In this document: piece after piece, positions 1 to 8,831 of the stretch
Numbering within the stretch: position 1 is the stretch's first letter
Layout of the letters: each line of letters starts with the position of its first letter
DNA from: Rhodocollybia butyracea
Lineage: Eukaryota; Basidiomycota; Agaricomycetes; Agaricales; Omphalotaceae
DNA: 13,362 nucleotides
Assembly: GCA_015501585.1 (NCBI GenBank)
Contig: JADNRY010001276.1
Coordinates: 1-13,362 of the forward strand
Reading direction: 5' to 3'
Position numbers and translations under genes: made by a program
Notes under the pieces: generated by a model
What the model saw: the letters and a program-made list of their open reading frames with translations, nothing else
What the model was told of the DNA's origin: nothing
Databases searched by the model: none

Positions 1-6
1 CTCGTC

Positions 7-27
7 AGTACTCAGTACTCAGTACTC
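7..27. repeat. Short tandem repeat, three AGTACTC units
   Basis: Three perfect head-to-tail copies of the 7-base unit AGTACTC (7-13, 14-20, 21-27). The same heptamer recurs at 3484-3490 and 6121-6127, each time joined to a TACTAGTA octamer. No function is evident; it may be a microsatellite seed or a remnant of a dispersed element. Confidence 0.8.
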
Positions 28-871
28 GATGAAAGATAAGAAGAAACGCACCTTTTAACATTTGAAATAAACATCTTAAGCTCTGAAAAGGACTGGATCT
101 GCTTGAGCTTGACTTTCCGTTTATCGGACCACATAATAAAACTCTCTCAGCAAAGTGCTTCGGTGCTTCAGTCGTTTCTTACTCTCCTCAAAAGGTCCGA
201 GATAAGCTGTAAGCGGATTTTTCGAGGATAAGTCAGCAGGCGATAGCGCCATATTTGGCGCCTCTCTTGAGATTCTCATCGCCAAACTAACTTTCGGGTA
301 ATTTTCATCGAGCCCTTGCCATACCGCGGCATGCTACCTACAGGCCCTCTTCCCACTCAGTCCTCTTTGGAAAGGCCAGGCAAAGTTCACAAAACACACA
401 AAAATGCTACAGTAACCTCTCTACTCGGCAAGATTTCACTCGAGGCCAAGCTGAAGAAGAATTTCGAGATACAGAATAGGAATTGACACTCATAGGATGT
501 GTGCTATTGGCGATGAAGAGGACGTCTCGGATATAGAATCCTTCCTTTCCATCCCTCAGGCCGATTACGACCTTATCGCGAACAAACCTGCCATTTTCGA
601 GAAGGTCAAAGCCTACCTCAGCATCCATACCCCTCCGGTGGATGTCTGACTCCAAGAAGGCGCGTAAAACCCGCCAGATACCAGATGGTAGTGACCTAGG
701 AGAGCAACTAGCTCAGAACGGCCCCGATTCCGTCCCAACAATGAACTTGCGCCTATAGATCATACAAAAAGCACCGGAAATCTCTCTTTGATGAATGCAC
801 TTTTTCGCGCTCCCACTCTATGGCTAGCACATTCCCCTTGCCCTTTTCACCAACTCATCAATAAGCACATC
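28..871. other. Stretch without a supportable gene
   Basis: No confident gene is seen. There is a minus-strand open frame at 407-655 (82 codons) and a plus-strand 38-codon ORF starting at ATG 642 (MSDSKKARKTRQ...) that ends at a stop at 756-758. Neither has a recognisable domain. The two start regions overlap, so they cannot both be real first exons. The plus-strand ORF could be the N-terminus of the broken gene that follows at 872, separated from it by frame damage, but nothing proves this. Confidence 0.4.
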
Positions 872-1350
872 ATGTCGTTACGTCGTATCAAACTCACACC
901 ATTACCCTTCCCGACAAAACCTCAGATCATTGACCTTCTGGATGTCACTCGAAAAATTAACGCAGACCCTGATGCAGGTCCGACTGATGGTCTCTAGCTC
1001 TCGTTCTATGAATTGCAGCAAGCCTCTGCCAACCACTACATCTTCGAGTGTCTCTCTTTCAAAGAGAGTGATCTCACGCATATACCCGTGTTTCTGAAAC
1101 AGCACTACGGCTTCTTCAAGGACAAGAAGGACACTGGAAGGATTTCAAGCAGGAACTTCGAGTTGCTCACCAAACTGAAGGCACTGACTTCGATGCAAGT
1201 ATCTACGCTAGCTACTCGTCTCGTGTCTAAACTCGTGCAGAAAAGTCTCTACCCTACATCCTTGCCCTTCCAGTGTCTCCATTCAGCTGCTCCCTCCAGG
1301 GATTCTAGTGTGGATCTGCTTTCAATCCCCGCCGCGTTGACGGTTGAACG
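872..1350 (+). pseudogene. Broken exon of an unrecognised protein
   Basis: From ATG 872 a single frame runs to 1350, interrupted only by an in-frame TAG at 995-997 (after ...GPTDGL, followed by LSFYELQQAS...). The same frame is open from at least 788. It then continues for over 110 codons and meets a consensus donor GTAAGT at 1351-1356, so this looks like a protein-coding exon followed by an intron. A possible acceptor is the TAG at 1403-1405, but the next open stretch is short. The protein is soluble-looking, with no signal peptide or membrane segment visible. I do not recognise the family. Because the frame either side of the TAG is the same, one substitution explains the break; a sequencing error or a small intron over the stop are alternatives. 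Downstream exons were not found, so the locus is probably a remnant. Confidence 0.45.
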
Positions 1351-1913
1351 GTAAGTTTGATTTCCTCGCCTGAGATCCTTCCGCTCGGGTCATTACCCAT
1401 ACTAGTACTGCCAAGTACCACTCGAGTAACGAGTTGTTAATCTCGTTCAGTGTGCTGTAGAACTTTTGAGCCACCGACTAGATGTTGGTGATTGATGAAG
1501 GAAAGGGATCCCGAACGAGGAGCGAACTACAGACTCGGCACAGTCCGAGATTTAAAATGCCGAAAACGCGGTTTCAACGCACCTCCTCCGTAAAGGATCA
1601 TCCGCTCAACACGTACACATGTCGAAATCAGTTTTGCTCATCATTCAGACGGGCATGATGGATCACAGGTAACAGATAAAAAGTTTTTACATTTTATATC
1701 TTCATTCGCATTCAGCAATACCTCCCCAACCAAAAACTTTGGTTCAGCCCTGTCTTAAATACCGCTATATCAGGACAAGGATGTCAGCGATTTGGCATAA
1801 AATAAATAGGACAGGAATTTCCAAAATTTTTCAGCCTAAAGTACACTATTCCGGACGATGTTTTGGGGTAGTTTCCAGAGCCCTCACAACGTTGACCGAC
1901 AGAGAAAAACTTT
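1351..1913 (+). other. Intergenic, putative acyltransferase upstream region
   Basis: It begins with a consensus 5' splice site (1351-1356) belonging to the broken exon upstream, but no convincing downstream exon follows. A TACTAGTA octamer lies at 1400-1407. AT-rich sequence around 1680-1700 and 1795-1830 could be promoter DNA for the acyltransferase locus starting at 1914. An open frame at 1739-1933 has no recognisable product. Confidence 0.4.
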
Positions 1914-3355
1914 ATGTTTGTGCCCCTCACTGAAATGGACGACTGGTATGGAGTACGCCACTTCACTTCCACATTTGGCTATGTTGTCAAGACAGTCGAT
2001 GTTGCAGCACTAGAGATTGCAGCGAAAAGGGTCGCAGAAAAGTGGAGACTCATTGCAGGCCGTGTAGAGTGGAACACAGTGGAGAAGTCGTATCAAGTAC
2101 GAGTGCCTCTGTCTGATTCGTTGCCAAAAGGCTACGCGTTAACAAAGTTCACCATGGAAAAAATGACATCTACAGAGCTTCCTATTGCATCTGTCAAAGA
2201 AAACTCGGCACAGTTCCTCGAAAAACCTCCCATCACATATTTTCGACATCCGACAACCTTGAACTCTTTACACGATTATGCTTCCAAACATGCACCTATT
2301 CTCTCCATTCATGTCTCTCTGTTGGCAAACTGCGCCTGTGTAGGCATAACGATTCCGCATGGTATCTTTGATGGGATGGGTATGAGCCAGGTGGTGGAAG
2401 GGTTGAATTGCATGCTAAACAATGTTCCCTGGGCACCTCCTAACGCTGACTGGATCTTTGGTTATGGCCGAGAGGTTGAAAGAGCTTAGAGAGTCCGGGT
2501 CTAGTTCCGACCCCATGCTTGAACGTGTTCAACCTTTTTTCCTTCCTATGACCGTCAGGAATACATTCAACTATGCTCTAAAACATCTCATTTGGGAGAG
2601 GTATTGGCATAAATGAAGGGGAGTGCGATTTATCTGGGTCCAGACGTGGTAGAGCGGATTGCAATGGCTGTGAAGAGACAGGCTATGGAGGAGGGTAGAG
2701 GCTGGGTATCTACAGGTGACATCATGGTGGCATTTTTTGTTGAAGGTATTATCTCAATTTGCGAGTTTCGGTCAGTCCAAGATATGCTAATCTAGGTATT
2801 TTAACACAGGCTGCATACTTGGAAAAGGAACAGACTGGTCACCACCCTTAACCATCACTACTATCATCTCCCTACGCCAGGTCTTAGCCGAAACGAACCC
2901 CAAATTAGAAGACTATAGTCATAATGCTGTCGTTTTATCTGCACTCCCCTTCTCTTACTACTCAACAAATACCACTCATGTCCTTGTACGACCTCGCTTT
3001 GAATGTACCGAAAATCCATTGATAATGCGCGGAATATTTCCTTCGTTCAAGGATTTACAAAATGGCTGGCCAGCATTGGTGGACAGGTCGTCCCCCAAAA
3101 GCCAGTGGTGATGTCTGGTCTTTTTCAAGTCTGATGGTTGCTGGGGTCAACAAACTTGATTTGGGTTCCGAGACACTTGCCTTCTGGCACTGGTCTGTCC
3201 CCTTGATGTTGGCGCCGAGTCACATGTTTATATTGAACAAGTTTAAGGGTGGATATATCTTCGACCCTATGGTCGGTATACATTCGTCTCGGTGGAAGTC
3301 TATCCAGAAAGTATTGCAGAGCGTACAGGATGGCAAAGGCATTGAAGCGGTATAG
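1914..3355 (+). pseudogene. Fungal BAHD-like acyltransferase, frame-broken
   Basis: Decayed acyl-CoA-dependent O/N-acyltransferase of the Transferase (PF02458) / trichothecene 3-O-acetyltransferase-like group, common in basidiomycetes. The start at ATG 1914 gives MFVPLTEMDDWYG..., the usual family opening. The catalytic HxxxD motif is intact as PHGIFDG (His149 at 2358-2360, Asp153 at 2370-2372), opposite family features such as WVSTGD near 2710, a DWSPPLTITTIISLR segment after the intron, and LDLGSETLAFWHW near the C-terminus, the position of the BAHD DFGWG motif. The reading frame changes between about 2455 and 2490, at about 2605-2615, and between 3062 and 3105 (near a CCCCCAAAA run). All parts sum to roughly the normal family length (about 450 residues). 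The substrate cannot be predicted. Either a recent pseudogene or a sequence with indel errors; three shifts favour the former. Confidence 0.8.
2746..2809 (+). other. Intron within the acyltransferase locus
   Basis: A 64-base intron with donor GTATTA, branch-like TGCTAAT at 2785-2791 and acceptor ACACAG. Removing it joins ...STGDIMVAFFVEG to CILGKGTDWSPPLT in frame, restoring continuity typical of the family, whereas reading through gives a stop at 2793-2795. Confidence 0.7.
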
Positions 3356-3910
3356 GCTCGATTGCAACATTGCTCAAAACCTAGGTAGTATACTTACTTT
3401 GTCCGTTTGTTTGATCATGGCCAACCCACGTCCTTTATTCCTTACTTAGGGCTCTGCAACGGAACCGTATATAGACCTTACTAGTACTCTGCTTGCTTGG
3501 ATCTCTAAAATGAGATTTGTTTGTGTTGGAGCTCTTTAGTTTGCATCTGCTAAAGTATGTTTCGATATGGGCGTAGTAGTATTAAGTATACTCGGCTCCG
3601 CCCTACACTGGGATGCCATGAGCAAACAGCCAAACTAATTAAGGGATCAGAAGCCTCAGGAAGCTCGCCCCACTGCAGAGTGAAGGTAGTTTGATGATTG
3701 ATCCTGGAATTGCCTCCGCCGATGCTGACTACTGCATCTGGACTCTTGTTCGCGAAAAAAATAGCCTAGCTAGCTAGTCTTTTGAGAAGAGAATACTCGT
3801 TCTCATATAAAGCGAAAAAAAAGTATAGCCAAGGTGTCACGTGGGCGTGAGGCAATGGGCGCTTCTGAGTCTGACTGTTCATTTGAATCACTGTTCATCA
3901 TGATCACACA
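3356..3910. other. Intergenic, no gene seen
   Basis: No open frame with recognisable coding character. It contains one TACTAGTA octamer (3479-3486) directly followed by CTC, and an A-rich stretch (about 3755-3830). The boundary with the downstream gene-family fragment is near 3911, where similarity to exon 2 of the tandem family starts abruptly. Confidence 0.5.
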
Positions 3911-4123
3911 ATTCTCCAGGATAAGGTGCTGCCGCTAGAGGCGATAGAGCAGGTGGAATAATCCTGTGGAAGATGGGAAGAAGGGGGAAAGGTCAAGGAA
4001 GAAGCTGGTGTTTTCGTTCGGGCAGCCGTATTTCGATGCCAAGGCAGCAGACGCCGACGCTGTTGAGTTTTGTGATCATGAATCTGGAGACGAATCATCT
4101 GGTGGCTGTCGGAACTCATACCC
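3911..4123 (+). pseudogene. Orphan exon-2 fragment of the tandem gene family
   Basis: This segment matches the 3' part of exon 2 of the four-copy family at 7036-13362. Shared blocks include TTCTCCAGGATAAGGTG (identical to copy A near 7743), the stretch equivalent to LPLEAIEQ, then K-LVFSFGQP and LSFV..NLET. It is closest to the B/D type (gagcaggtgg, gaagctggt). It carries a stop soon after the start (TAA at about 3959) and frame changes, so it encodes nothing. The similarity fades at roughly the position where exon 2 would end, which coincides with the ATG of the hydrophobin pseudogene at 4124. It lies about 3 kb from the nearest full copy, so it records an older duplication or rearrangement. 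No exon 1 or exon 3 is attached. Confidence 0.8.
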
Positions 4124-4385
4124 ATGCAGCTCAAGCTCATTTTTATCACCACTCTCGCTACTTATACGGTCGCTACCATACTCCCATCGAGGACTGCAAC
4201 ACCACTTCTGAGCCGGCCAGCGGCTGCACCCCTGGTCCCATTCAGTGCTGCAAAACCATTGAGCGTGCCAACATCCCCCCTTTCGGTCCTATTCTTTCAA
4301 GTCTCGGTATCATCCTCCTGGATCTTAACATTCTCGTTGGTCTCAACTGTGCCCCCATGGACATGATCGGTAGCACCGATACCTG
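4124..4385 (+). pseudogene. Truncated class I hydrophobin
   Basis: Paralogue of the intact hydrophobin at 4841. The signal peptide (MQLKLIFITTLATYTV...) is in one frame, and the mature part (DCNTTSEPASGCTPGPIQCC...) is in the next. Exon 1 spans 262 bases against 263 in the intact gene, so a single-base loss between about 4170 and 4193 explains the shift. Cys1-4 (C-X6-CC, then a later C) are retained and a GTGAGC donor survives at 4386. No convincing copies of exons 2 and 3 with Cys5-8 are found before 4750; only a weak match around 4453-4465 remains. The upstream side is not a hydrophobin promoter but the orphan family fragment, so the original promoter seems to have been replaced. It cannot make a folded hydrophobin, since class I assembly needs all four disulfides. 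Confidence 0.8.
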
Positions 4386-4756
4386 GTGAGCTATGGGGCT
4401 ATTCGGCGTCGGCCACTCTTGAACCGCGAACCACTACGAGCGACTCAACCAATAGCTCCAAGTCAGAAACTTTTCAGAAAATGACGGGTGCAGAAGAACA
4501 CTGGAGATGAACTGGAACTTGGAAGCACGCCGTTCTTGTTCCTTGCGGACTCAACGCCACATACTTACTGCCTGTACGGCTGTACCTTTCTTTCAAATTC
4601 ATGTCAAGAGTTTGAAAATTTTTTCTATGGATGTTAGAGACGGTTAGACTACGTTAGACTAAGGTGGAATGATTTCTCCGAGAGCATGAACTGACGATGT
4701 ACATCCTGTGAGGGACTACCACATATGACCTACACAGTGTCATTCAAACAGAACCG
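4386..4756. other. Intergenic between the two hydrophobin loci
   Basis: It holds the remains of the first hydrophobin's intron region, then AT-rich DNA with a small direct repeat of GTTAGACTA around 4635-4665. The last part serves as upstream region of the intact hydrophobin. No other gene is visible. Confidence 0.5.
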
Positions 4757-4763
4757 TATAAAA
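4757..4763 (+). promoter_or_regulatory. TATA box of the hydrophobin gene
   Basis: TATAAAA, 78 bases upstream of ATG 4841, a usual position for a highly expressed fungal gene. The match to the eukaryotic TATA consensus is perfect. The transcription start was not determined. Confidence 0.6.
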
Positions 4764-4840
4764 CTCGACGAAATCGATAGATTATCCTCACTCGAACGGC
4801 TAGCATTCGGCACTTGGAAAATCTCTCGTCTCTGATCGCC

Positions 4841-5279
4841 ATGCAGTTCAAAACTAGTTTTATCACCTTTGCTCTCACTACTCTTTCGGTCATTACTCGC
4901 GGTGCGGCCGACTGCAACCCCGCGCCGGAGCCCGCTAGCGAGTGTACCACTGGTCCTATTCAGTGCTGCGAAACTGTTGAATGTGGCACCCTTCCCAGTG
5001 TCTCCACTATCCTTTCGCTTCTTGGCATTGTCCTCCCAGATCCTGATATTCTCATCGGTTTCACTTGCACTCCCTTGAGTGTGATTGGTATTGCTCAAAG
5101 CTGGTGAGTCAATCTCAAGTTGTTCATTGGTTTGCACTCATTTTCTTGTAGCTCCGCTCAAGCTGTCTGCTGTGTGGACAACGAGTATAGTAAGTATATT
5201 TGTGAATTGATGATTCTGTTACTGACCGAAGTCTACAGGCGGCCTCATCGCTATTGATTGCGTTCCTGTCATTCTCTGA
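4841..5279 (+). CDS. Class I hydrophobin, three exons, 113 aa
   Basis: Small secreted amphipathic protein that self-assembles at air-water or wall surfaces, coating aerial hyphae and fruit bodies. Exons 4841-5103, 5152-5189 and 5239-5279. Introns are 48 and 49 bases with GTGAGT...TGTAG and GTAAGT...ACAG, the second with an ACTGAC branch site. The first junction forms the codon for Cys5 (TG|C). Residues 1-23 are a signal peptide (hydrophobic core after MQFKTS, cleavage likely after GAA). The eight canonical Cys are C35, C42, C43, C76, C88, C94, C95 and C108: C-X6-CC-X32-C-X11-C-X5-CC-X12-C, the class I spacing. Two extra Cys, C25 and C48, are unusual and could pair or modify assembly. ATG 4841 sits in GCCATGC. 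It is the only gene in the window that looks wholly intact. Identification as class I hydrophobin is near certain; its developmental role is inferred from the family. Confidence 0.95.
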
Positions 5280-5898
5280 GCTAGCGTCGTTTGATTTCGA
5301 GTCTACAGTCTGCTATGACTTTAGTATACCTTCCGCGGTCAATGGTCGATTATGACTCATGTCATTGAAAGTTAATTATCTATCAACGTACACCGTTTCT
5401 CGTATGTGGATTCTTGTTTGGGCGATGATAAAATAACAACTGTGAATGTCAAGTATGTACAACCCAGATGAGAGGACAGGGAACTGCGTGCTCGGGATCG
5501 CCTTGTGATACATGCGTGCTTGAAACTTGCTCCAACGTGACTGACTGTTCTTCGAGTAGCGAATCCGTCGTTGCTCCCTTCTTCCTCGCGTCCAAGCCCA
5601 TATACAAAAAGTTAAAAATTTTAAACGACCTTCCAGTTAAACTTTTCTCCTCAACGGGATCAGCACCACACCAACTTCCTTCCTCTAGTGCAGACCCAAA
5701 ACCCACCACCACCCGTCCCGATCTCCCACAATCGTTCATCACCCGCCCTGCCCACATTCGCTTCTGACTCGTATCAAGCCCTCCGTCGCCTCCCTCTCGC
5801 TCGCCTCGAGCCTCTCGTGCGCTACCAGTCTTCCATCAAGTTTATGAGGCTCCAGTCGACGTTCGCTACGGGAGAGGGAAAGGTATAAACGGAATGAA
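5280..5898. other. Hydrophobin 3' region and uncharacterised DNA
   Basis: After the hydrophobin stop there is AT-rich 3' flank to about 5450. A plus-strand open frame at 5468-5767 starts MRGQGTACSGSPCDTCVLET (four Cys within its first 20 residues) but then becomes Ser/Pro-rich, and the opposite strand is open over the same DNA (5449-5757). No signal peptide, domain or splice pattern supports either. From about 5690 the plus strand becomes pyrimidine-rich with long open frames on both strands, a composition effect rather than proof of coding. Confidence 0.35.
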
Positions 5899-5939
5899 TT
5901 AGAAAATAAGAAATGTGAAATATGAAAAAGGAAGGAAGA

Positions 5940-6910
5940 AGGGAAACGGGAAATACTCGTATCCATCAGCCCTCCCAACAGTCGGCGCGCTACACATCGG
6001 GCAATCCTCTGTCTCCTCTTCTGCATCTTCACCAAGCACCTCACGCAAAAGAGTTGTCCGCACCCCATACGATAGGTTCAAACGTGTTGTTGGCGCATAT
6101 GACGCATGTGCATGAGTACTAGTACTCGAGTAGTCATCGAGATGTGGGATGATGGGGAGGAGGGTCGAGCTGAGGGCTTGGATAGGGATGCGCGGGAGGG
6201 AGCGGAAGGGTGAGCGGGAGGCTTTGAGGAAATTGGGATAGGCGGAAGAGGAGGAGGCGGCGTTGACGTTGGTGATCGACGAGAATGGAGGACGATTGGT
6301 GTTGGAGCTGGAGCGTGGAGCGAGCGCCAGTGCTTGTGTAAAGTACATAATCTTGGCCGTTCGGCAAAGGAGGTGGTAGTGTAGTCTGCTTAGCGTGTTT
6401 CTTCAAGATCTTGTAAGATCAGAAATATGGGCAATATCAGATCTAGAGAGATTGAAGGATTAAATAAGTGGAAAGCAAGGTTTAACGTACCGTGTTGTTA
6501 TTGTTATTCTTTGAAGAAAGACTAATGGTACCAGGATGCGATTTCTGTGAAATCGGCCGACAAGCTGGATAGGAGGCTGGGAATACTGTCGATGGCGGCA
6601 AACAGCAGTTCAATAAAGGCAGAGCCTTTGACTAGTTTGTGGACTAGTTTCGTTGTGAGGGTCAGAAGCGAGAATTGCGTCGGGATAAGATTTTATTTCG
6701 CTGTAACGATTGTGAGCCAGTAAATTCGGCTAAGAAAGGGTTCTTACATAGCTCTCTGCTGTAACCTCTGTAATCTGCGGCGAATCTTCGTCCCAATCCT
6801 GCGTAGCAGTATTTCGCGCAAAGCCCACAACAGCTAATATTCCTGCTGCCCTTGATCGATGATCGAGCAACATTCAACTCGAACGAACACAACTTCGCGA
6901 GAGTATTCAA
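5940..6910 (-). pseudogene. Possible decayed multi-exon gene, unrecognised
   Basis: Reading the minus strand from 6910 leftwards gives protein-like segments separated by intron-like DNA. First an open stretch to about 6748; then a candidate intron (6747 to 6701, GTAAGA...TTACAG); then YPDAILASDP shifting to a helical segment TKLVHKLVKG...IELLFAAIDSIPSLLSSLSADF, which stops at 6522-6524; then a candidate 81-base intron (6490 to 6410, GTACGT...ACAAG with a TTTCTGATC branch-like site); then KKHAKQTTLPPPLPNGQDY, which shifts frame into a segment reading LPRIPIQALSSTLLPIIPHL and ending near a CPMC pair. I do not recognise the family. There is no clear ATG, and at least two frame changes are needed, so if real it is a pseudogene. 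Part of the open frame could be a by-product of the GC-rich, purine-rich composition. Confidence 0.35.
6114..6127. repeat. Perfect 14-base palindrome
   Basis: GAGTACTAGTACTC, identical to its reverse complement, with TACTAGTA at its centre (6117-6124). It contains the AGTACTC unit that is tandemly repeated at the left edge. It could be a protein-binding site or the residue of an excised element. Confidence 0.6.
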
Positions 6911-7035
6911 TGCTATAAGTTTCCCTTGGGGTTCTTCAGCTCATATCCTGTGTAACTCCAATAGTTATTCATAGGTTGGCCGGGAAGATGCTGGACGAAG
7001 AGCAATAAATTATGAGCGGGTTGGCGGTCCGGCCG

Positions 7036-7053
7036 CAATTTGGGCGCTTAACA
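7036..7053 (+). promoter_or_regulatory. Conserved upstream element, copy A
   Basis: CAATTTGGGCGCTTAACA, starting 26 bases before ATG 7062. It is repeated at nearly the same spacing ahead of copies B, C and D. It could be a core-promoter or 5' leader element, or simply unchanged duplicated DNA. Copy A also shares GGTCCGGCCG just upstream with copy D. Confidence 0.5.
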
Positions 7054-7061
7054 ATATTCGA

Positions 7062-8310
7062 ATGTTTTGTTCGAAAACTCTCCACCAGTAACCTCAGCCG
7101 GAAAACCTGGTCTTCTCAATCATCGCTATGTGTCTATAGCCACGAAATCACATTTGAACTTGTTCCTCAAGTCGCCAAAAATTCGAACGACGGCCTACAG
7201 CCTATTACCCGTCTTTCTAAATCCTCGTTATGCATCTACTTCGACCACCTCGAAACATACTTTACCAGTCTCTGAACAACAAACAGAAGAATACCCAACG
7301 ATTCCTAAAGTTCGTGGTTATATTTTTTACGTACTTTAGCACTAACGAACTGGGATGTAGTTCACGAACGGCATGAGCTTTATTCGAGCACAAAACATCT
7401 CTACACTCGATCCCTCTAGGCTCGTCGCGTCAGATTTTATTGATATAAGCAACAAACGATGGCATGTCGGAGTCCGCTACCACCGCATTTCCGTCATTCA
7501 CTGGAGATACCGTGAAACTCAACCATTTCCACCTGAAACCCGCGGGTTCCTGTACCTCCACAACTCACGCGGTGTACACCCGTCTGCCGCGTCTTTGCGG
7601 TTCAGAATATGTGATAAAGACTTACCGCCTCAAGAATCTTTTGCCAGAGGAAAAGACCTGCTTTTACCCAGTGGCGCGCCTTGGGATTTGACCCTGTTAC
7701 AGCTGTTTATGTCAGTGCAGACAAGAAATTTTCGGGAGGGTCTTCTCCAGGATAAGGTGTTGCCACTAGAGGGGATAGAGCACGTGGATAATCTAGTCAA
7801 TACTCTTGTGAACGAGGGGAAGACAGTGAAGGAGGGGAAGAGGGTGAGGCAGAGGTCGAGGGTATTGTTTTCGTTTGGACAGCCATTTAGTATTTCGATG
7901 GGGGTCAACAGATCGTTTTTGAGTTTTGTGGATTTGAAGACCAGTAAATTCGATGGTGGGGAAATTTACACTGAGATAGCAGGTAAGTTTTTCTTTGTTT
8001 CTAAATCCCAATTTGGGTTATTCTTTCAATGCCTGTCTCAGGTCGTGAACACAAACCACTGTCATGCACTGTGTGTCTAGAGTACGAGCCACATGCCAAA
8101 CATCGCATCGTAATCCGGATTCTACAAATCCCGAAAGAGCTACACGGCAAAACGCATTATAATGAAGGCGATATCATGACTTTCAAACCCCTCCCCAGTT
8201 TCGCGGTCGGCGATATGGTAGATGCGCTGCTTCGACAGTCGCCTTCGCTATCATCTCGTACACCGTCCTCTCATCTGGATCAGACGTCGATTCAGTCAAG
8301 GGACTCTTAG
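7062..8310 (+). CDS. Tandem-family protein, copy A (best preserved)
   Basis: Unknown function. Exon 1 ends at 7309, intron 7310-7360 (GTTCGT, CTAAC branch, TGTAG), exon 2 7361-7982, intron 7983-8041 (GTAAGT...CTCAG), exon 3 8042-8310. Exons 2-3 are open without a break: from ATG 7373 they give 292 residues. The core reads LDPSRLVASDFI, VRYHRISVI, TRGFLYLH, LRFRICD, ESFARGKDLLLP.G.PW, FSFGQPF; exon 3 adds CTVCLEYEPHAKHRIVIRIL, HGKTHYNEGDIM and VDALLRQSPSLSS. From memory this recalls lineage-restricted Agaricomycete hypothetical proteins with GFLYYH and RFR motifs; unchecked. Exon 1 is in frame with exon 2 and encodes a presequence-like stretch with RYVSIAT and RYASTSTT. However, ATG 7062 is out of frame with it (one extra T plus a deletion compared with D), so A may start at 7373 and lack the targeting segment. 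Confidence 0.65.
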
Positions 8311-8806
8311 AGCTTGTCTGCCAGCTTCCTCCCGAATTCGCACGTTCGATTGAAGATTTTTCGCTTTCCGAATCTTGTTTGCCACTGGGTCTCTTTTGTT
8401 ATCCTCAGCATTGCCACTAAGACGCTCGTCCCAGCAGTTTCTGCCGCGGAAATCGAAATCTGGGAGGAAAGATCAAGGGAGCACGAAGGAAGGAGAGAGC
8501 TATTGCGCGTGGCGAGACGGAACGATGGAATGACTACTATTCCGAGCCGGCGCCGGTATTTTAGAACGGAGGCTCAGGTAATGGAAAAATATGCTGGGTT
8601 TAAGGTTCAACGTTGAGGGATAAATCGATAATGACCAAATTCGTGGTATTACGGAAGTAGGGGGAAGCAAGATGCTGTCGCGTAGACCGAGGATTTTTGT
8701 ACCGTATACTTTGCTACACGTAGCTATAGAATGATTGGCCTAGAGAGTAGCCAGTAATTGCGTAGTTTTCTGGTTTCTTATTCTTATGGCTATTAGTCGC
8801 GTATGC
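8311..8806 (+). other. Conserved 3' flank and spacer after copy A
   Basis: Alignable with the flanks after copies B and C. A frame at 8314-8616 in A has a hydrophobic run (LVCHWVSFVILSIATKTL) followed by a charged Arg-rich tail; the matching DNA in B and C is hydrophobic in part but reads in different frames and hits stops. It may be a lost fourth exon with a membrane segment, or only 3' untranslated DNA. A tract around 8640-8770 (tcgcgtag, gagtagccagta, gcgtagtt) is also repeated in the next spacers. Confidence 0.4.
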
Positions 8807-8824
8807 CAATTTGGGCGCTTAACA
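8807..8824 (+). promoter_or_regulatory. Conserved upstream element, copy B
   Basis: CAATTTGGGCGCTTAACA, identical to the copy A element, starting 25 bases before ATG 8832. Confidence 0.5.
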
Positions 8825-8831
8825 CTGTTTT

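Noticed and set aside
3973..4389. 138-codon ORF as a single fusion of family fragment and hydrophobin
   Set aside because: It reads the relic partly out of frame and skips the hydrophobin signal-peptide frame; better explained as two joined remnants.
4730..5137. Minus-strand 135-codon ORF
   Set aside because: Lies opposite the intact hydrophobin exon 1, whose Cys pattern and splicing are decisive.
5468..5767. Cys-rich plus-strand ORF as a small secreted effector-like protein
   Set aside because: No signal peptide; Cys only at the start; opposite strand equally open; no splice or homology support.
7012..7275. Alternative 87-codon ORF (with counterparts at 8786-9052 and 10489-10743) as the family's first exon
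   Set aside because: Open in three copies but lost in D, and it stops before the conserved intron; the other frame joins in phase to exon 2 in A, B and D.
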